DNA from: JAVVHH01 sp963848035
GTDB lineage: Bacteria > Pseudomonadota > Alphaproteobacteria > Acetobacterales > Acetobacteraceae
Direction: 5' to 3'
Length of the DNA stretch: 64,000 nt
Assembly (NCBI GenBank): GCA_963848035.1
Contig: CAWKCD010000001.1
Location: 558,001-622,000 of the forward strand
The notes below the pieces were generated by a model. That model was given only the letters and a program-made list of their open reading frames with translations. It was not told the origin of the DNA and did no database searches. The position numbers and the translations under genes were made by a program. The number at the start of each line of letters is the position of its first letter. Position 1 is the stretch's first letter. Positions 1-7,503 of the stretch are shown in pieces.

Positions 1-1029
1 CAGGAGGCCGAAGCCGCCGTCGAGGCCGCCCGCGCCGAGATCGCCGCGCTGATCGGCGCCGATGTCAGAGAAATCGTCCTGACCTCCGGCGCCACCGAAA
101 GCAACAACATCGCCATCAAGGGCGCAGCCCGGCACGCGCTTGCCATGGGCAGCGACCGCCGCCGGGTCATCACGGTCGCCACCGAGCACAAATGCGTCCT
201 CGAGAGCGTCGCCGACCTCGCCCGAGAGGGCCTCGAGCCGATCGTGCTCCCCGTAGAGCCCGACGGCCGCCTCAACCCCGCGACCCTCGCCGAGGCGCTG
301 CGAACCCCTACGCTCCTCGTCAGCGTCATGGCCGTCAACAACGAGACCGGCGTGATCCAGGACATCGCCGCGCTCTCGGCCCTCGCCCGCGACGCCGGCG
401 CATTGTTCCACACCGACGCCGCCCAAGCCGCCGGCAAGATCCCGCTCGACGTCGACGGCATCGACCTGCTCAGCCTCAGCGGCCACAAGCTCTACGGCCC
501 CAAAGGCGTCGGCGCCCTCTACGTCCGCCGCCGCCCACGCGTCCGCCTCGCCCCGCTCTTCTCCGGCGGCGGCCAGGAACGCGGCCTCCGCTCCGGCACG
601 CTCCCGACGCCGCTGATCGTCGGCCTCGGCGAAGCCTGCCGCCTCGCCCGCCTCGAAATGAGCGCCGACAACGCCCGCATCACCGCCCTCCGCCAGCGGC
701 TGCTCGACCAGCTCGCCCCCGACGTCGTCGTCAACGGCTCCTGGGAACACCGCATCGCCGGCAACCTGAACCTCACCTTCCCCGCGCCCGCCCTCGCGAT
801 GATGCAGGCCACCCCCGACCTCTGCGTCTCCACCGGCTCGGCCTGCAGCTCCGCCGCGATCGAGCCCAGCTACGTCCTGCGCGCCCTCGGCCTCACCCCG
901 GACCAGGCTGCGAGAACCTTGCGTATCGGGCTCGGACGCTTTACCAGCCCCGCCGACGTCGACTTCGCCGCCGAAGCGCTGAGCGAGGCGACATGCGTTG
1001 CCCTCCAGATGGCCGGAGCCGAAGTCTGA
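1..1029 (+). CDS. Cysteine desulfurase (IscS/NifS family), 5' end outside window
   Basis: PLP enzyme that takes sulfur from L-cysteine as a persulfide for Fe-S clusters and tRNA thiolation. The frame is open from base 1 (QEAEAAVEAARAEIAALIGA), so the true start lies upstream. Visible motifs are the N-terminal TSGATESNN, the PLP-lysine loop SGHKLYGPKG, and the catalytic cysteine loop STGSACSS near the C-terminus. It is followed after 1 bp by a ferredoxin gene and then by mnmA, consistent with a sulfur-relay operon. Whether it is the housekeeping IscS or a NifS-type paralogue cannot be decided from the fragment. Confidence 0.93.
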   Translation, partial: QEAEAAVEAARAEIAALIGADVREIVLTSGATESNNIAIKGAARHALAMGSDRRRVITVATEHKCVLESVADLAREGLEPIVLPVEPDGRLNPATLAEALRTPTLLVSVMAVNNETGVIQDIAALSALARDAGALFHTDAAQAAGKIPLDVDGIDLLSLSGHKLYGPKGVGALYVRRRPRVRLAPLFSGGGQERGLRSGTLPTPLIVGLGEACRLARLEMSADNARITALRQRLLDQLAPDVVVNGSWEHRIAGNLNLTFPAPALAMMQATPDLCVSTGSACSSAAIEPSYVLRALGLTPDQAARTLRIGLGRFTSPADVDFAAEALSEATCVALQMAGAEV

Positions 1030-1030
1030 T

Positions 1031-1363
1031 ATGCCCAAGATGACCTTCATCGAGAAGAACGGCCAGCCGCGCGAAGTCGACGCCCCCCTCGGCCTCTCCG
1101 TGCTGGAGATCGCCCACAAGCACGGCGTCGACATCGAGGGCGCGTGCGAGGGCTCGCTCGCCTGCTCCACCTGCCACGTGATCGTCGACCCGACCTGGTT
1201 CGCCAAGCTCGCCAAGCCGACCGAGGACGAGGAGGACATGCTCGACCTCGCCTTCGGCCTCGAACAGACCAGCCGCCTCGGCTGCCAGATCGTCATGACC
1301 CCGGCTCTCGACGGCCTGGTGGTGAAGCTGCCCGCCAGCACGCGGAACGCCCAGGCCGGCTGA
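1031..1363 (+). CDS. fdx: [2Fe-2S] ferredoxin, adrenodoxin/Isc type
   Basis: A 110-residue electron carrier, probably for Fe-S cluster assembly. Cluster ligands are visible as C-x5-C-x2-C (CEGSLACSTC) with a fourth Cys in RLGCQIV, the pattern of vertebrate-type ferredoxins. An in-frame ATG at 998 lies inside the desulfurase gene. I chose ATG 1031, one base after the desulfurase stop, because it gives the family's usual N-terminus MPKMTFIEKNG. The stop at 1361-1363 abuts the GTG start of mnmA at 1365. Confidence 0.93.
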   Translation: MPKMTFIEKNGQPREVDAPLGLSVLEIAHKHGVDIEGACEGSLACSTCHVIVDPTWFAKLAKPTEDEEDMLDLAFGLEQTSRLGCQIVMTPALDGLVVKLPASTRNAQAG

Positions 1364-1364
1364 T

Positions 1365-2438
1365 GTGCGTATAGTCGCCGCCATGTCCGGCGGGGTGGAC
1401 AGCTCGGTGGTCGCCGGGCTGCTCGCCGAAGCCGGACACGAGGTCATCGGCGTCACGCTGCAGCTCTACGACCAAGGCGCCGCCGCCGGCCGCAAGGGCG
1501 CCTGCTGCGCCGGCCGCGACATCGGCGACGCCCGCAACGTCGCCGACCACCTCGGCATCCCGCATTACGTCATCGACGCCGAAGCCCGCTTCCGCGCCGC
1601 CGTGATCGACGATTTCGCCGACAGCTACGGCCGCGGCGAGACCCCGATCCCCTGCGTCCGCTGCAACCAGAGCGTCAAGTTCACCGACCTGCTCGGCCTC
1701 GCCCGCGATCTCGGCGCCGAAGCCATGGCGACCGGCCACTACGTCCGCCGCGTCGAAGGCCCCGCCGGCCCCGAACTGCACCGCGCCCGCGACCCCGCCC
1801 GCGACCAGAGCTGGTTCCTCTTCGCCACCACGAGCGACCAGCTCGGCTTCTCCCGCTTCCCCCTCGGCGACATGCCCGACAAGTCTGCCGTCCGCGCCGA
1901 AGCCGCCCGCCTCGGCCTGCAAGTCGCCGACAAGCCCGACAGCCAGGACATCTGCTTCGTCCCCTCCGGCCGCTACACCGACCTGCTCGAGAAGCTCCGC
2001 CCCGAAGCGCTCGAGCCCGGCGAGATCGTCGACCAGGCCGGCGCCATCCTCGGCACGCACCAAGGCCTCGCCCGCTACACCGTCGGCCAGAGCAAGGGCC
2101 TCGGCCCGGCCACCGCGATCGACGGCACACGCCAGGCCGTCCTCGCCCTCGACCCCACCACAAGACGCCTCACCATCGGCCCCCGCTCCGCCGGCCAGCA
2201 GACCCTCGCCTTGCGCGACCTCAACTGGCTCTCCGACGAGCCCGAAACCTTCCGCTGCGAGGTCAAGCTCCGCGCCCGCGAAGCCCCCCACCCCGCCACC
2301 ATCCGCCGCCTCCCCGCCGGCGCCGAAGTCACCCTCGACACCCCCGCCCTCGCCGCCCCCGGCCAAGCCTGCGTGATGTACCGCGACGCAAGGCTGCTCG
2401 GCGGCGGCTTCATCACCCGCCGCTCAGCGGCGACTTGA
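1365..2438 (+). CDS. mnmA: tRNA-specific 2-thiouridylase MnmA
   Basis: Catalyses ATP-dependent 2-thiolation of wobble uridine 34 in tRNA(Lys/Glu/Gln), using persulfide sulfur relayed from a cysteine desulfurase such as the one encoded upstream. The PP-loop AMSGGVDSSVV is at residues 6-16. The two catalytic cysteines are in PCVRCNQSVKF and SQDICFVPSG. Length (357 aa) is normal. The GTG start at 1365 gives the conserved MRIVAAMSGG; the next ATG (1383) would cut into the PP-loop. Co-directional with the desulfurase and ferredoxin genes, so probably one operon. Confidence 0.95.
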   Translation: MRIVAAMSGGVDSSVVAGLLAEAGHEVIGVTLQLYDQGAAAGRKGACCAGRDIGDARNVADHLGIPHYVIDAEARFRAAVIDDFADSYGRGETPIPCVRCNQSVKFTDLLGLARDLGAEAMATGHYVRRVEGPAGPELHRARDPARDQSWFLFATTSDQLGFSRFPLGDMPDKSAVRAEAARLGLQVADKPDSQDICFVPSGRYTDLLEKLRPEALEPGEIVDQAGAILGTHQGLARYTVGQSKGLGPATAIDGTRQAVLALDPTTRRLTIGPRSAGQQTLALRDLNWLSDEPETFRCEVKLRAREAPHPATIRRLPAGAEVTLDTPALAAPGQACVMYRDARLLGGGFITRRSAAT

Positions 2439-2510
2439 TCACTTGTCCGCATTGACGAGATAGGACCGGTCGGGCATAGCGACGCCCCCGGGGCGATCGC
2501 CTCTTGGTAT

Positions 2511-2585
2511 GGCAGCGTAGCTCAGTGGTAGAGCAGGGGAATCATAATCCCTTGGTCGGGGGTTCAAATCCCTCCGCTGCTACCA
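2511..2585 (+). tRNA. tRNA-Met (CAT), probably elongator
   Basis: A full cloverleaf can be drawn: acceptor stem GGCAGCG/CGCTGCT, D-arm GCTC...GAGC, anticodon stem GGGGA/TCCCT around loop ATCATAA (anticodon CAT), T-arm GGGGG-TTCAAAT-CCCTC, and an encoded CCA (2583-2585). The first acceptor pair is G-U. The CAT anticodon could also mark tRNA-Ile2 (lysidine-modified); the elongator-Met reading is a judgement from general resemblance. The 3' half of this gene is repeated imperfectly at 4071-4108. Confidence 0.9.
2546..2585 (+). repeat. attL-like segment: 3' half of tRNA-Met, copy 1
   Basis: The stretch from the anticodon loop (TAATCCC) to the tRNA 3' end recurs at 4070-4108 with about 36 of 41 aligned positions matching. 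Such 3'-half tRNA duplications are the known footprint of tyrosine-integrase elements that recombine in the anticodon loop. No integrase gene remains between the copies, so the attachment-site reading is inference. Confidence 0.5.
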
Positions 2586-2730
2586 TCCCGGTCGGCAATG
2601 TCCGTTTCCGCTGAGGTTTGCGCCAGACTGGCGGGACAGCACGATTTGCGCCGTTATCGGAATGCTCAAGCGGCTTTCGCGCAACCACATACGCGCCTTA
2701 CTTCTCGGGCCGCTCTCGGCGAAGCGCTGT

Positions 2731-3000
2731 TCACCTGGGTGCAAGCCGACGAAACTCATGGGCGGTTGTGCCAATGGCAAGGCTCCAAAACACCACGCCG
2801 CCAACGATCCCACCCGAGATCGCCAAGCCATTGAAGAAGGCGGAGTGAGTGATATCGCTCTGCCAGAAAGTTCGCGGCCGCCGCCTATCTCGATGAAATG
2901 CATTGCTGCCTGAAGTGCGCACTCTGCCAAGATAGCGCCCGATAGGAGCGCATACGGCAACCCCAGATGCGGAGCCACCAACCAAGCCAGAATAGAAGCT
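2731..3000 (-). pseudogene. Fragment of an unrecognised membrane protein
   Basis: The 417 bp between the tRNA and the IS element hold no intact gene. On the minus strand, one frame reads a hydrophobic stretch around VAPHLGLPYALLSGAILAE and HFIEIGGG. Another frame, one shift later, reads a second hydrophobic stretch FFNGLAISGGIVGGVVFWSL and a natural C-terminus ending RRLAPR before a stop near 2731. This looks like the frameshifted C-terminal part of an integral membrane protein, whose upstream part is missing where the IS begins. I cannot name the family. Confidence 0.3.
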
Positions 3001-3002
3001 TA

Positions 3003-3012
3003 GAGCGTTTTC
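3003..3012. repeat. IS630-type left terminal inverted repeat
   Basis: GAGCGTTTTC immediately after the target TA (3001-3002); it is the exact reverse complement of 4060-4069. Confidence 0.8.
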
Positions 3013-3640
3013 ATGCTGACTGTGGATACCCGCAGTGGCGGAGATAGTTGGCGCATTCTGCTGGGGTAATCGCGGTGGCGATAGAGCCAAGCGCGCGCCA
3101 GAGTGCGTCGACGGAACGGTTGGCTTCGCGCCGTAGAACCGACTTCATTTTGGAGAAGACCATCTCAATCGGATTGAGGTCGGGGCTGTATGGCGGCAGG
3201 AACAGCAACTGAGCTCCGGCAGCCTCAATCGCCCTGCGAACAGCTGGAACTTTGTGGACGGGTAGATTGTCCATGATGACGATAGCGTCGCGTTGCAGCG
3301 TCGGAACGAGTACCTTGCTCGACATAGGCGACAAACAATTGCGCATTGACTGCCCCGTCGAGCACGTAAGGCGCGATCATCCCGTCCTCGCTCAAGCAGC
3401 CAATGAAGCTGGAAGTCTTGCGATGACCGTGCGGCACAGACGCGACAAGTCGTTCACCGATCGGCGCTCGGCCGTGGGTGCGCACCATGTTGGTCTTCAC
3501 CGATGTCTCGTCGAGAAAGATCAATCGCCCGGGCCTCAGGCCAGGTTGGCTCTCCCGCCATGCAGTTCGCGCGGCAGCGACATCGGGGCGTTCTTGTTCG
3601 GCGGCGTGGAGTGTCTTTTTTTGAGCGTCAAGCCAAGCTT
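3011..3640 (-). pseudogene. IS630-type transposase, catalytic DDE part (orfB), frameshifted
   Basis: The catalytic domain is readable after the A7 slip: first Asp in FLDETSVKTNM, second Asp in IVIMDNLPVHK, final Glu in YSPDLNPIEMVF, ending RHCGYPQSA. Between the first and second Asp the frame changes again near 3316: AQLFVAYVEQ is in one frame and VLVPTLQRDA in another, consistent with one inserted base in the coding strand. That second shift is not at a recognisable slippery site, so the transposase is probably inactive unless the extra base is a sequence error. Confidence 0.8.
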
Positions 3641-3973
3641 GCGCAACGTGCCGTGCATCAATCCGACGCTGGCCGTCACCTGGTGCGTCTGGGAAAGCCA
3701 GCGGCGCAGTTCAGCAAGAGTGGCATCAGGCCGCGCTCTCACCTCCATTTGGATCGCCTCGTAAAGTCCGGCGAGCTTTGGTTGAATATGAGACCGCTGC
3801 GGGCGAGCCGATCTTTCCCCGGTCTGAGCGCGGCGACTGAGAACCTTGGAGACATACGAGATGCTGACGCACATGGCGGCGGCAATTTCGCCGACCGGTT
3901 CTCCAGCATCGGCGTAGGCCAGCACACGATCGCGGAGGTCTTGCGAATAGGCCAGGCCAGGGCGCCACGTCAT
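3536..3973 (-). CDS. IS630-type transposase, N-terminal part (orfA)
   Basis: Carries the DNA-binding half of an IS630 transposase: helix-turn-helix region SQDLRDRVLAYADAG...VGEIAAAMCVSISYVSKVL, then a second helical region (ATLAELRRWLSQTHQV). In this frame the end (NKNAPMSLPRELHGG) is not transposase-like. In the shifted frame the same DNA reads AAEQERPDVAAARTAWRE, the expected continuation into the catalytic half. The shift lies on an A7 run of the coding strand (3616-3622), a typical slippery site for programmed frameshifting in this family. Confidence 0.82.
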   Translation of the reverse strand: MTWRPGLAYSQDLRDRVLAYADAGEPVGEIAAAMCVSISYVSKVLSRRAQTGERSARPQRSHIQPKLAGLYEAIQMEVRARPDATLAELRRWLSQTHQVTASVGLMHGTLRKLGLTLKKRHSTPPNKNAPMSLPRELHGGRANLA

Positions 3974-4059
3974 CTTCAGCTCCGGTCAAATCAAACCAGA
4001 GACCTTCGAATCGCATCTACAGCCCGATTCGCAAGTCCAAATCCAATTCCGGCCAGCCC

Positions 4060-4069
4060 GAAAACGCTC
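4060..4069. repeat. IS630-type right terminal inverted repeat
   Basis: GAAAACGCTC immediately before the target TA (4070-4071); it is the exact reverse complement of 3003-3012. Confidence 0.8.
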
Positions 4070-4070
4070 T

Positions 4071-4108
4071 AATTCCTTGGTCGAGGGTTCAACCCCTCCG
4101 CTGCTACC
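4071..4108 (+). repeat. attR-like degenerate copy of tRNA-Met 3' half
   Basis: Matches the tRNA-Met gene from its anticodon loop to its CC end (TTGGTCGAGGGTTCAA, then CCTCCGCTGCTACC). There are a few substitutions and a one-base deletion in the T-loop, leaving six loop bases instead of seven. No 5' tRNA half precedes it; the IS630 end abuts it. It reads as the displaced resident 3' end left after integration of an element into the tRNA gene. Confidence 0.5.
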
Positions 4109-4168
4109 CCCCGAACGAAACCAGAACACGCTTGCATCCGCAGCCCGGGTAATTCGATACCCTCGGCG

Positions 4169-4474
4169 ATGCATGTCCCCGCCTTTCTGCCGGAGCACAG
4201 GCTCTCCGATTGGTCGGATTGCACACTGGAGATAACCTGCGTGTGCGGTCGCACCACCTGCCCCTCCGTCCGCCTGGTCCGCGAGCGACACGGCGACATC
4301 CGCTTCTCCCAACTTGCCGCCAAGCTCCGCTGCGCCGGCTGCGGCAAGAAGCCGGCGCCGGTCTACGTCGTCGCCGGCCACCATCGCGATGCGGTCGGCG
4401 GCGGACCGCCGGATTGGGCGGTCCTGCTCGTCCGCGCGGTCGCTACTCCGGGATCGACAACACCCGGCCACTGA
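4169..4474 (+). CDS. Small hypothetical protein with paired cysteines
   Basis: A 101-residue protein I cannot assign. It contains two short Cys clusters, TCVCGRTTC (residues 24-32) and RCAGCGKKP (about 54-62), separated by a basic segment RLVRERHGDIRF, which suggests a zinc-ribbon-like fold. Its 3' end overlaps by 32 bp the end of the convergent hydrolase gene (stop at 4443). Codon usage resembles neighbouring genes. It sits just outside the attR-like repeat. Confidence 0.6.
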   Translation: MHVPAFLPEHRLSDWSDCTLEITCVCGRTTCPSVRLVRERHGDIRFSQLAAKLRCAGCGKKPAPVYVVAGHHRDAVGGGPPDWAVLLVRAVATPGSTTPGH

Positions 4475-6488
4475 AGAGGATCGCGTTCACGCCCGGCGTC
4501 GCGGTGATCGGCGGCACGTTCGCCACCGTGATCGCCGGCGCCGTCAAGCCGGAGCCGCCGCGCGGCACGGTCTGGATCACCTGGCTCGGCGGCAGCGACG
4601 CCCGCTTCGTCAGATGCGCGAACATCAGGTCCATCGCCTGCACGAAATACCGGTGCAGCGGCAGATACTGCTGATTGAACCCAGGCAGGCCGAGCAGCGT
4701 GTCCAGATGCTGCGCGTTCTTGACCTCGATGTAGCGCACCCGGCTCCCCCTCCCCTCGCGTAACTGGTTCAGGCCGACATAGGCGCGCGACGCGAAGTTC
4801 GGCGGCAGGATGTCGTCCGCGCGCCCGGTCACGATGATCGCGGGCACCCCGTGCAGATCGCCGCTGGCCAGGATCGGCTCGACCCCCTCGGCGATCCGCG
4901 CCGCCTGACGCGCCTGGTCGCGCAACAGCCGTGCCCCGGTCTGTGCATCCCGCCCGATCGCCAGCGAACGCAGGCACAGCGCCCCGGCCAGGTTCTGATC
5001 CGGCGTCGACACCCGGTTCTCCAGACCCACGTCATCGTTGATCAGGTTCACGCCGCCGGTCGGAGGGATGCCGTTGCTGGTCGCGAACAGCGCCTTCTCG
5101 CTGGCCGCCGCCAACGGGATCGGCGCCGGGCTGGTCGCGCCGAAGCTGTAGCCGCAGAGCCCGTCGGTCACGCTGAACCGGCCGTACGCATTGGCATAGG
5201 TGACCGCGATCGACTGCGGCACCGACGACGTCCACATCGCGCCCTCGAGCGCATTCTGCTCCGGCAGGATGCCGAAATCGTTGAGGATCTTCTGCGCCTC
5301 GACGATCTGGCCCGCCAGATCCGCCGCCTGCAGCAGCCCGGCCACATGCAGCGACGTGCATCGCGCCGCCGCAGGGAAGAAGTTCAGCAGCGGCGTCTTG
5401 ACCGTATCCGCAACGGCGCAGCCGACGAACACGTTCTGCAGCGTCACGTAGTCGATCAGCGCCCGGCTATGCCCAGTGAACGGCAACTGCGTCCCCTGCC
5501 GGATCGCGAACCGCCCATAGACCGGGTTCACGTTCGGCTCCGCCACCGCGATCCCGTCGATCAGCCCGAACCGGTCCTGCTCCACCGCCCGGATCGAGGC
5601 GCCGCCGCCATTGGACACCGACGACGCGATCACGATCGTATTCCGCCGGCTGACCCGGCCAGGGAACTTCTCCCCCAACACCCCGAACGCGAACCGCACC
5701 GATTGCAGAACGTATTGCCCCCACGCCGCCTCCGGATTCACCTTGGAATGCGCGTGCTTGAAGGCGAACCGGTTCGGGTAGGCCGCATCGAACGCGGCGC
5801 GCTCGCCGGACGAGATCGGCGCGGTGAACTGCGACAGCGACCCGCCGATGGGCACCACCTCGCCCCGCAGCGCCGTAACCAGACTGTTCTGCAGATCGTC
5901 GAACCCGGTGCCGGAGCCCTTGTCGGTATAGGCGACCGCGCAGCCATTCTTCAGCCCCCACTCGCCCGCCGTCGCGATCGCGCCATAGACGCCGCGCGAG
6001 CCCGAGGAAGGCGCGGTCACGATGCAGGCGCGCGCCGGGTCGAAACTGTCGGGAACCTGAACCATCAGCGTGACGCGCGAACCGTCCGGCTGCTGCGCGA
6101 AGGCGAGCGTCTCGTCGCCGGCGATCAGACCCGCGCCGCTCGTCACCGTGCCGTCGGCGCGGACGTTGGGACCCCAGAACAGCCCGTAACCGCCGCCATC
6201 GGCGACATCCACCAGCGCCCGGTAATTGTTGTAGATCGCCAGCCGCCGCAGCTCCTCCGCAGTCGGCGCGGCCGGATCGGTGAAGCCCGGCACAGCGCCC
6301 TGCAGCCCGGCCTTCCCCAGACCCGCGGTCAGCAGGTCATTGCCGACGCCGTCGTAATGGGTGCGCACCACCGGGCCGGCGATCCGCACGCCCTCGGGCG
6401 CCCGTCGCCCATCGTCATCCGCGCGCGCGACGGAAATGGTCAGGAAACACAAGCTGGACAGCAACAGGCCGCGTGCGGTGAGCCGCAT
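4443..6488 (-). CDS. D-(-)-3-hydroxybutyrate oligomer hydrolase, exported
   Basis: Hydrolyses 3-hydroxybutyrate oligomers released from poly(3-hydroxybutyrate), so it belongs to the storage-polymer or external PHB breakdown pathway. The 681-residue protein starts at ATG 6488 with GGAGGAAG just upstream. It begins with a signal peptide (MRLTARGLLLSSLCFLTISV, cleavage near ARA-DD). The likely nucleophile serine is in ASSVSNGGGAS. Length and overall order fit the family. An upstream in-frame extension to 6644 lies over the DUF3297 gene and is rejected. No phaC or phaZ gene is nearby. Confidence 0.88.
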   Translation of the reverse strand: MRLTARGLLLSSLCFLTISVARADDDGRRAPEGVRIAGPVVRTHYDGVGNDLLTAGLGKAGLQGAVPGFTDPAAPTAEELRRLAIYNNYRALVDVADGGGYGLFWGPNVRADGTVTSGAGLIAGDETLAFAQQPDGSRVTLMVQVPDSFDPARACIVTAPSSGSRGVYGAIATAGEWGLKNGCAVAYTDKGSGTGFDDLQNSLVTALRGEVVPIGGSLSQFTAPISSGERAAFDAAYPNRFAFKHAHSKVNPEAAWGQYVLQSVRFAFGVLGEKFPGRVSRRNTIVIASSVSNGGGASIRAVEQDRFGLIDGIAVAEPNVNPVYGRFAIRQGTQLPFTGHSRALIDYVTLQNVFVGCAVADTVKTPLLNFFPAAARCTSLHVAGLLQAADLAGQIVEAQKILNDFGILPEQNALEGAMWTSSVPQSIAVTYANAYGRFSVTDGLCGYSFGATSPAPIPLAAASEKALFATSNGIPPTGGVNLINDDVGLENRVSTPDQNLAGALCLRSLAIGRDAQTGARLLRDQARQAARIAEGVEPILASGDLHGVPAIIVTGRADDILPPNFASRAYVGLNQLREGRGSRVRYIEVKNAQHLDTLLGLPGFNQQYLPLHRYFVQAMDLMFAHLTKRASLPPSQVIQTVPRGGSGLTAPAITVANVPPITATPGVNAILFSGRVLSIPE

Positions 6489-6547
6489 CGTTCTTCCTCC
6501 GGAAAGCGATGCCCCGACCTTAACGGATACGGACCCGATACGGAATC

Positions 6548-6784
6548 CTATTCGCGGAAATACGGCTCCACCGTGCCCTGCAGCTTCATCGTCATCGGCC
6601 GGCCCTTGCGGTCCACCGTGGTGCCGACCGTCAGCCGCACCCAACCTTCGCTGACGCAGTATTCCTGCACGTTGGTCTTCTCGACGCCCTTGAACCGCAC
6701 GCCGATGCCGCGCTCGAGCAGGCTGGCATCGTAGAACGGGCTATCGGGGTCGGCGGAGAGGCGGTCGGGCGGTGCGTCGGACAT
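6548..6784 (-). CDS. DUF3297 family protein
   Basis: A 78-residue soluble protein of unknown function. The sequence is strongly typical of the family: PPDRLSADPDSPFYDASLLE, the RGIGVRFKGVEKTNVQEYC block, then SEGWVRL and TVDRKGRPMTMKL. It is transcribed divergently from rnhB (47-bp gap) and lies upstream of the oligomer hydrolase on the same strand (59-bp gap). Nothing in the sequence indicates a function. Confidence 0.88.
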   Translation of the reverse strand: MSDAPPDRLSADPDSPFYDASLLERGIGVRFKGVEKTNVQEYCVSEGWVRLTVGTTVDRKGRPMTMKLQGTVEPYFRE

Positions 6785-6831
6785 GCCGCCTCTTCACCGA
6801 ACTCGTTCGCGCCGATGCTACGCACGAAGCG

Positions 6832-7476
6832 ATGCGGCCGCATTTCAAGCGTGAGCGCGCCCATGGCGGGCGGGTGGCAGGGATCGACGAGGTGGGCCGC
6901 GGCCCGCTCGCCGGGCCTGTGGTCGCGGTCGCCGTCATCTTCCCCGCCGGCGTGCCGCGCCGGGTCGCGCCGCTGATCGACGACAGCAAGAAACTCACCG
7001 CCGACCAGCGTGAGGCCGCCGCCGACGCGATCCGCCGCTGCGCCGAGATCGCCATCGGCGCCGCCTCGGTCGCCGAGATCGCTACGCTCAACATCCTGCA
7101 CGCCTCGATGCTGGCCATGCGCCGCGCCGTGCTCCGCCTGCGCGAGCCGCCGCATCTGGCGCTGGTGGACGGCAATCGCGCGCCGCCGGGCCTGCCCTGC
7201 CCGGTCGAGTGCTGCATCGGCGGCGACGCGCTCTCGCTCTCCATCGCCGCCGCCTCCATCATCGCCAAGGTCATCCGCGACCGCGCCATGATGCGCCTGG
7301 CCGCCCGCTATCCGCATTATGGCTGGCACGAGAACGCCGGCTACGGCACGCCCACCCACCGCGCCGCGCTCCACCGCCACGGACCCAGCCGGCACCACCG
7401 CGCCGCCTTCGGCACCGTCCGCCTGCTGTTGCAAGCAGGACTCACCTTGGAGGTCGGCTTGGACGCCGCGGATTGA
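6832..7476 (+). CDS. rnhB: Ribonuclease HII
   Basis: Removes ribonucleotides from RNA/DNA hybrids and single misincorporated ribonucleotides in DNA. The type-2 RNase H signature is clear: GIDEVGRGPLAGPVV near the N-terminus (Asp-Glu pair), IDDSKKLTADQR, LALVDGN (third acidic residue), and SIAAASIIAKVIRDR. ATG 6832 gives MRPHFKRE directly before the core; the earlier in-frame ATG at 6772 would overlap the DUF3297 start. ccrM follows 27 bp downstream, the rnhB-ccrM order commonly seen in Alphaproteobacteria. Confidence 0.93.
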   Translation: MRPHFKRERAHGGRVAGIDEVGRGPLAGPVVAVAVIFPAGVPRRVAPLIDDSKKLTADQREAAADAIRRCAEIAIGAASVAEIATLNILHASMLAMRRAVLRLREPPHLALVDGNRAPPGLPCPVECCIGGDALSLSIAAASIIAKVIRDRAMMRLAARYPHYGWHENAGYGTPTHRAALHRHGPSRHHRAAFGTVRLLLQAGLTLEVGLDAAD

Positions 7477-7503
7477 CGCGGTGTCGCGCGCATCTTCACC
7501 ATC

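Larger units (their letters stand above)
3003..4069 (-). mobile_element. IS630-family insertion sequence
   Basis: About 1067 bp, bounded by perfect 10-bp terminal inverted repeats GAGCGTTTTC (3003-3012) and GAAAACGCTC (4060-4069). The similarity extends imperfectly to about 18 bp (GCTG block). TA dinucleotides flank both ends (3001-3002 and 4070-4071), the target duplication typical of IS630/Tc1-type elements. It encodes a two-frame DDE transposase on the minus strand. The right end sits exactly on the TA of the duplicated tRNA anticodon-loop sequence. Confidence 0.88.

Noticed and set aside
192..1043. Long Arg/Pro-rich open frame inside the cysteine desulfurase
   Set aside because: It is an out-of-frame shadow of a high-GC gene; the composition is nearly all R/P/A and matches no family.
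1293..2366. 357-codon open frame antisense to mnmA
   Set aside because: Gly/Ala/Asp-rich antisense shadow with no motifs; mnmA on the plus strand is unambiguous.
4851..6734. 627-codon frame antisense to the oligomer hydrolase
   Set aside because: Arg/His/Gln-rich shadow typical of high-GC antisense reading; the minus-strand gene has signal peptide and catalytic motifs.
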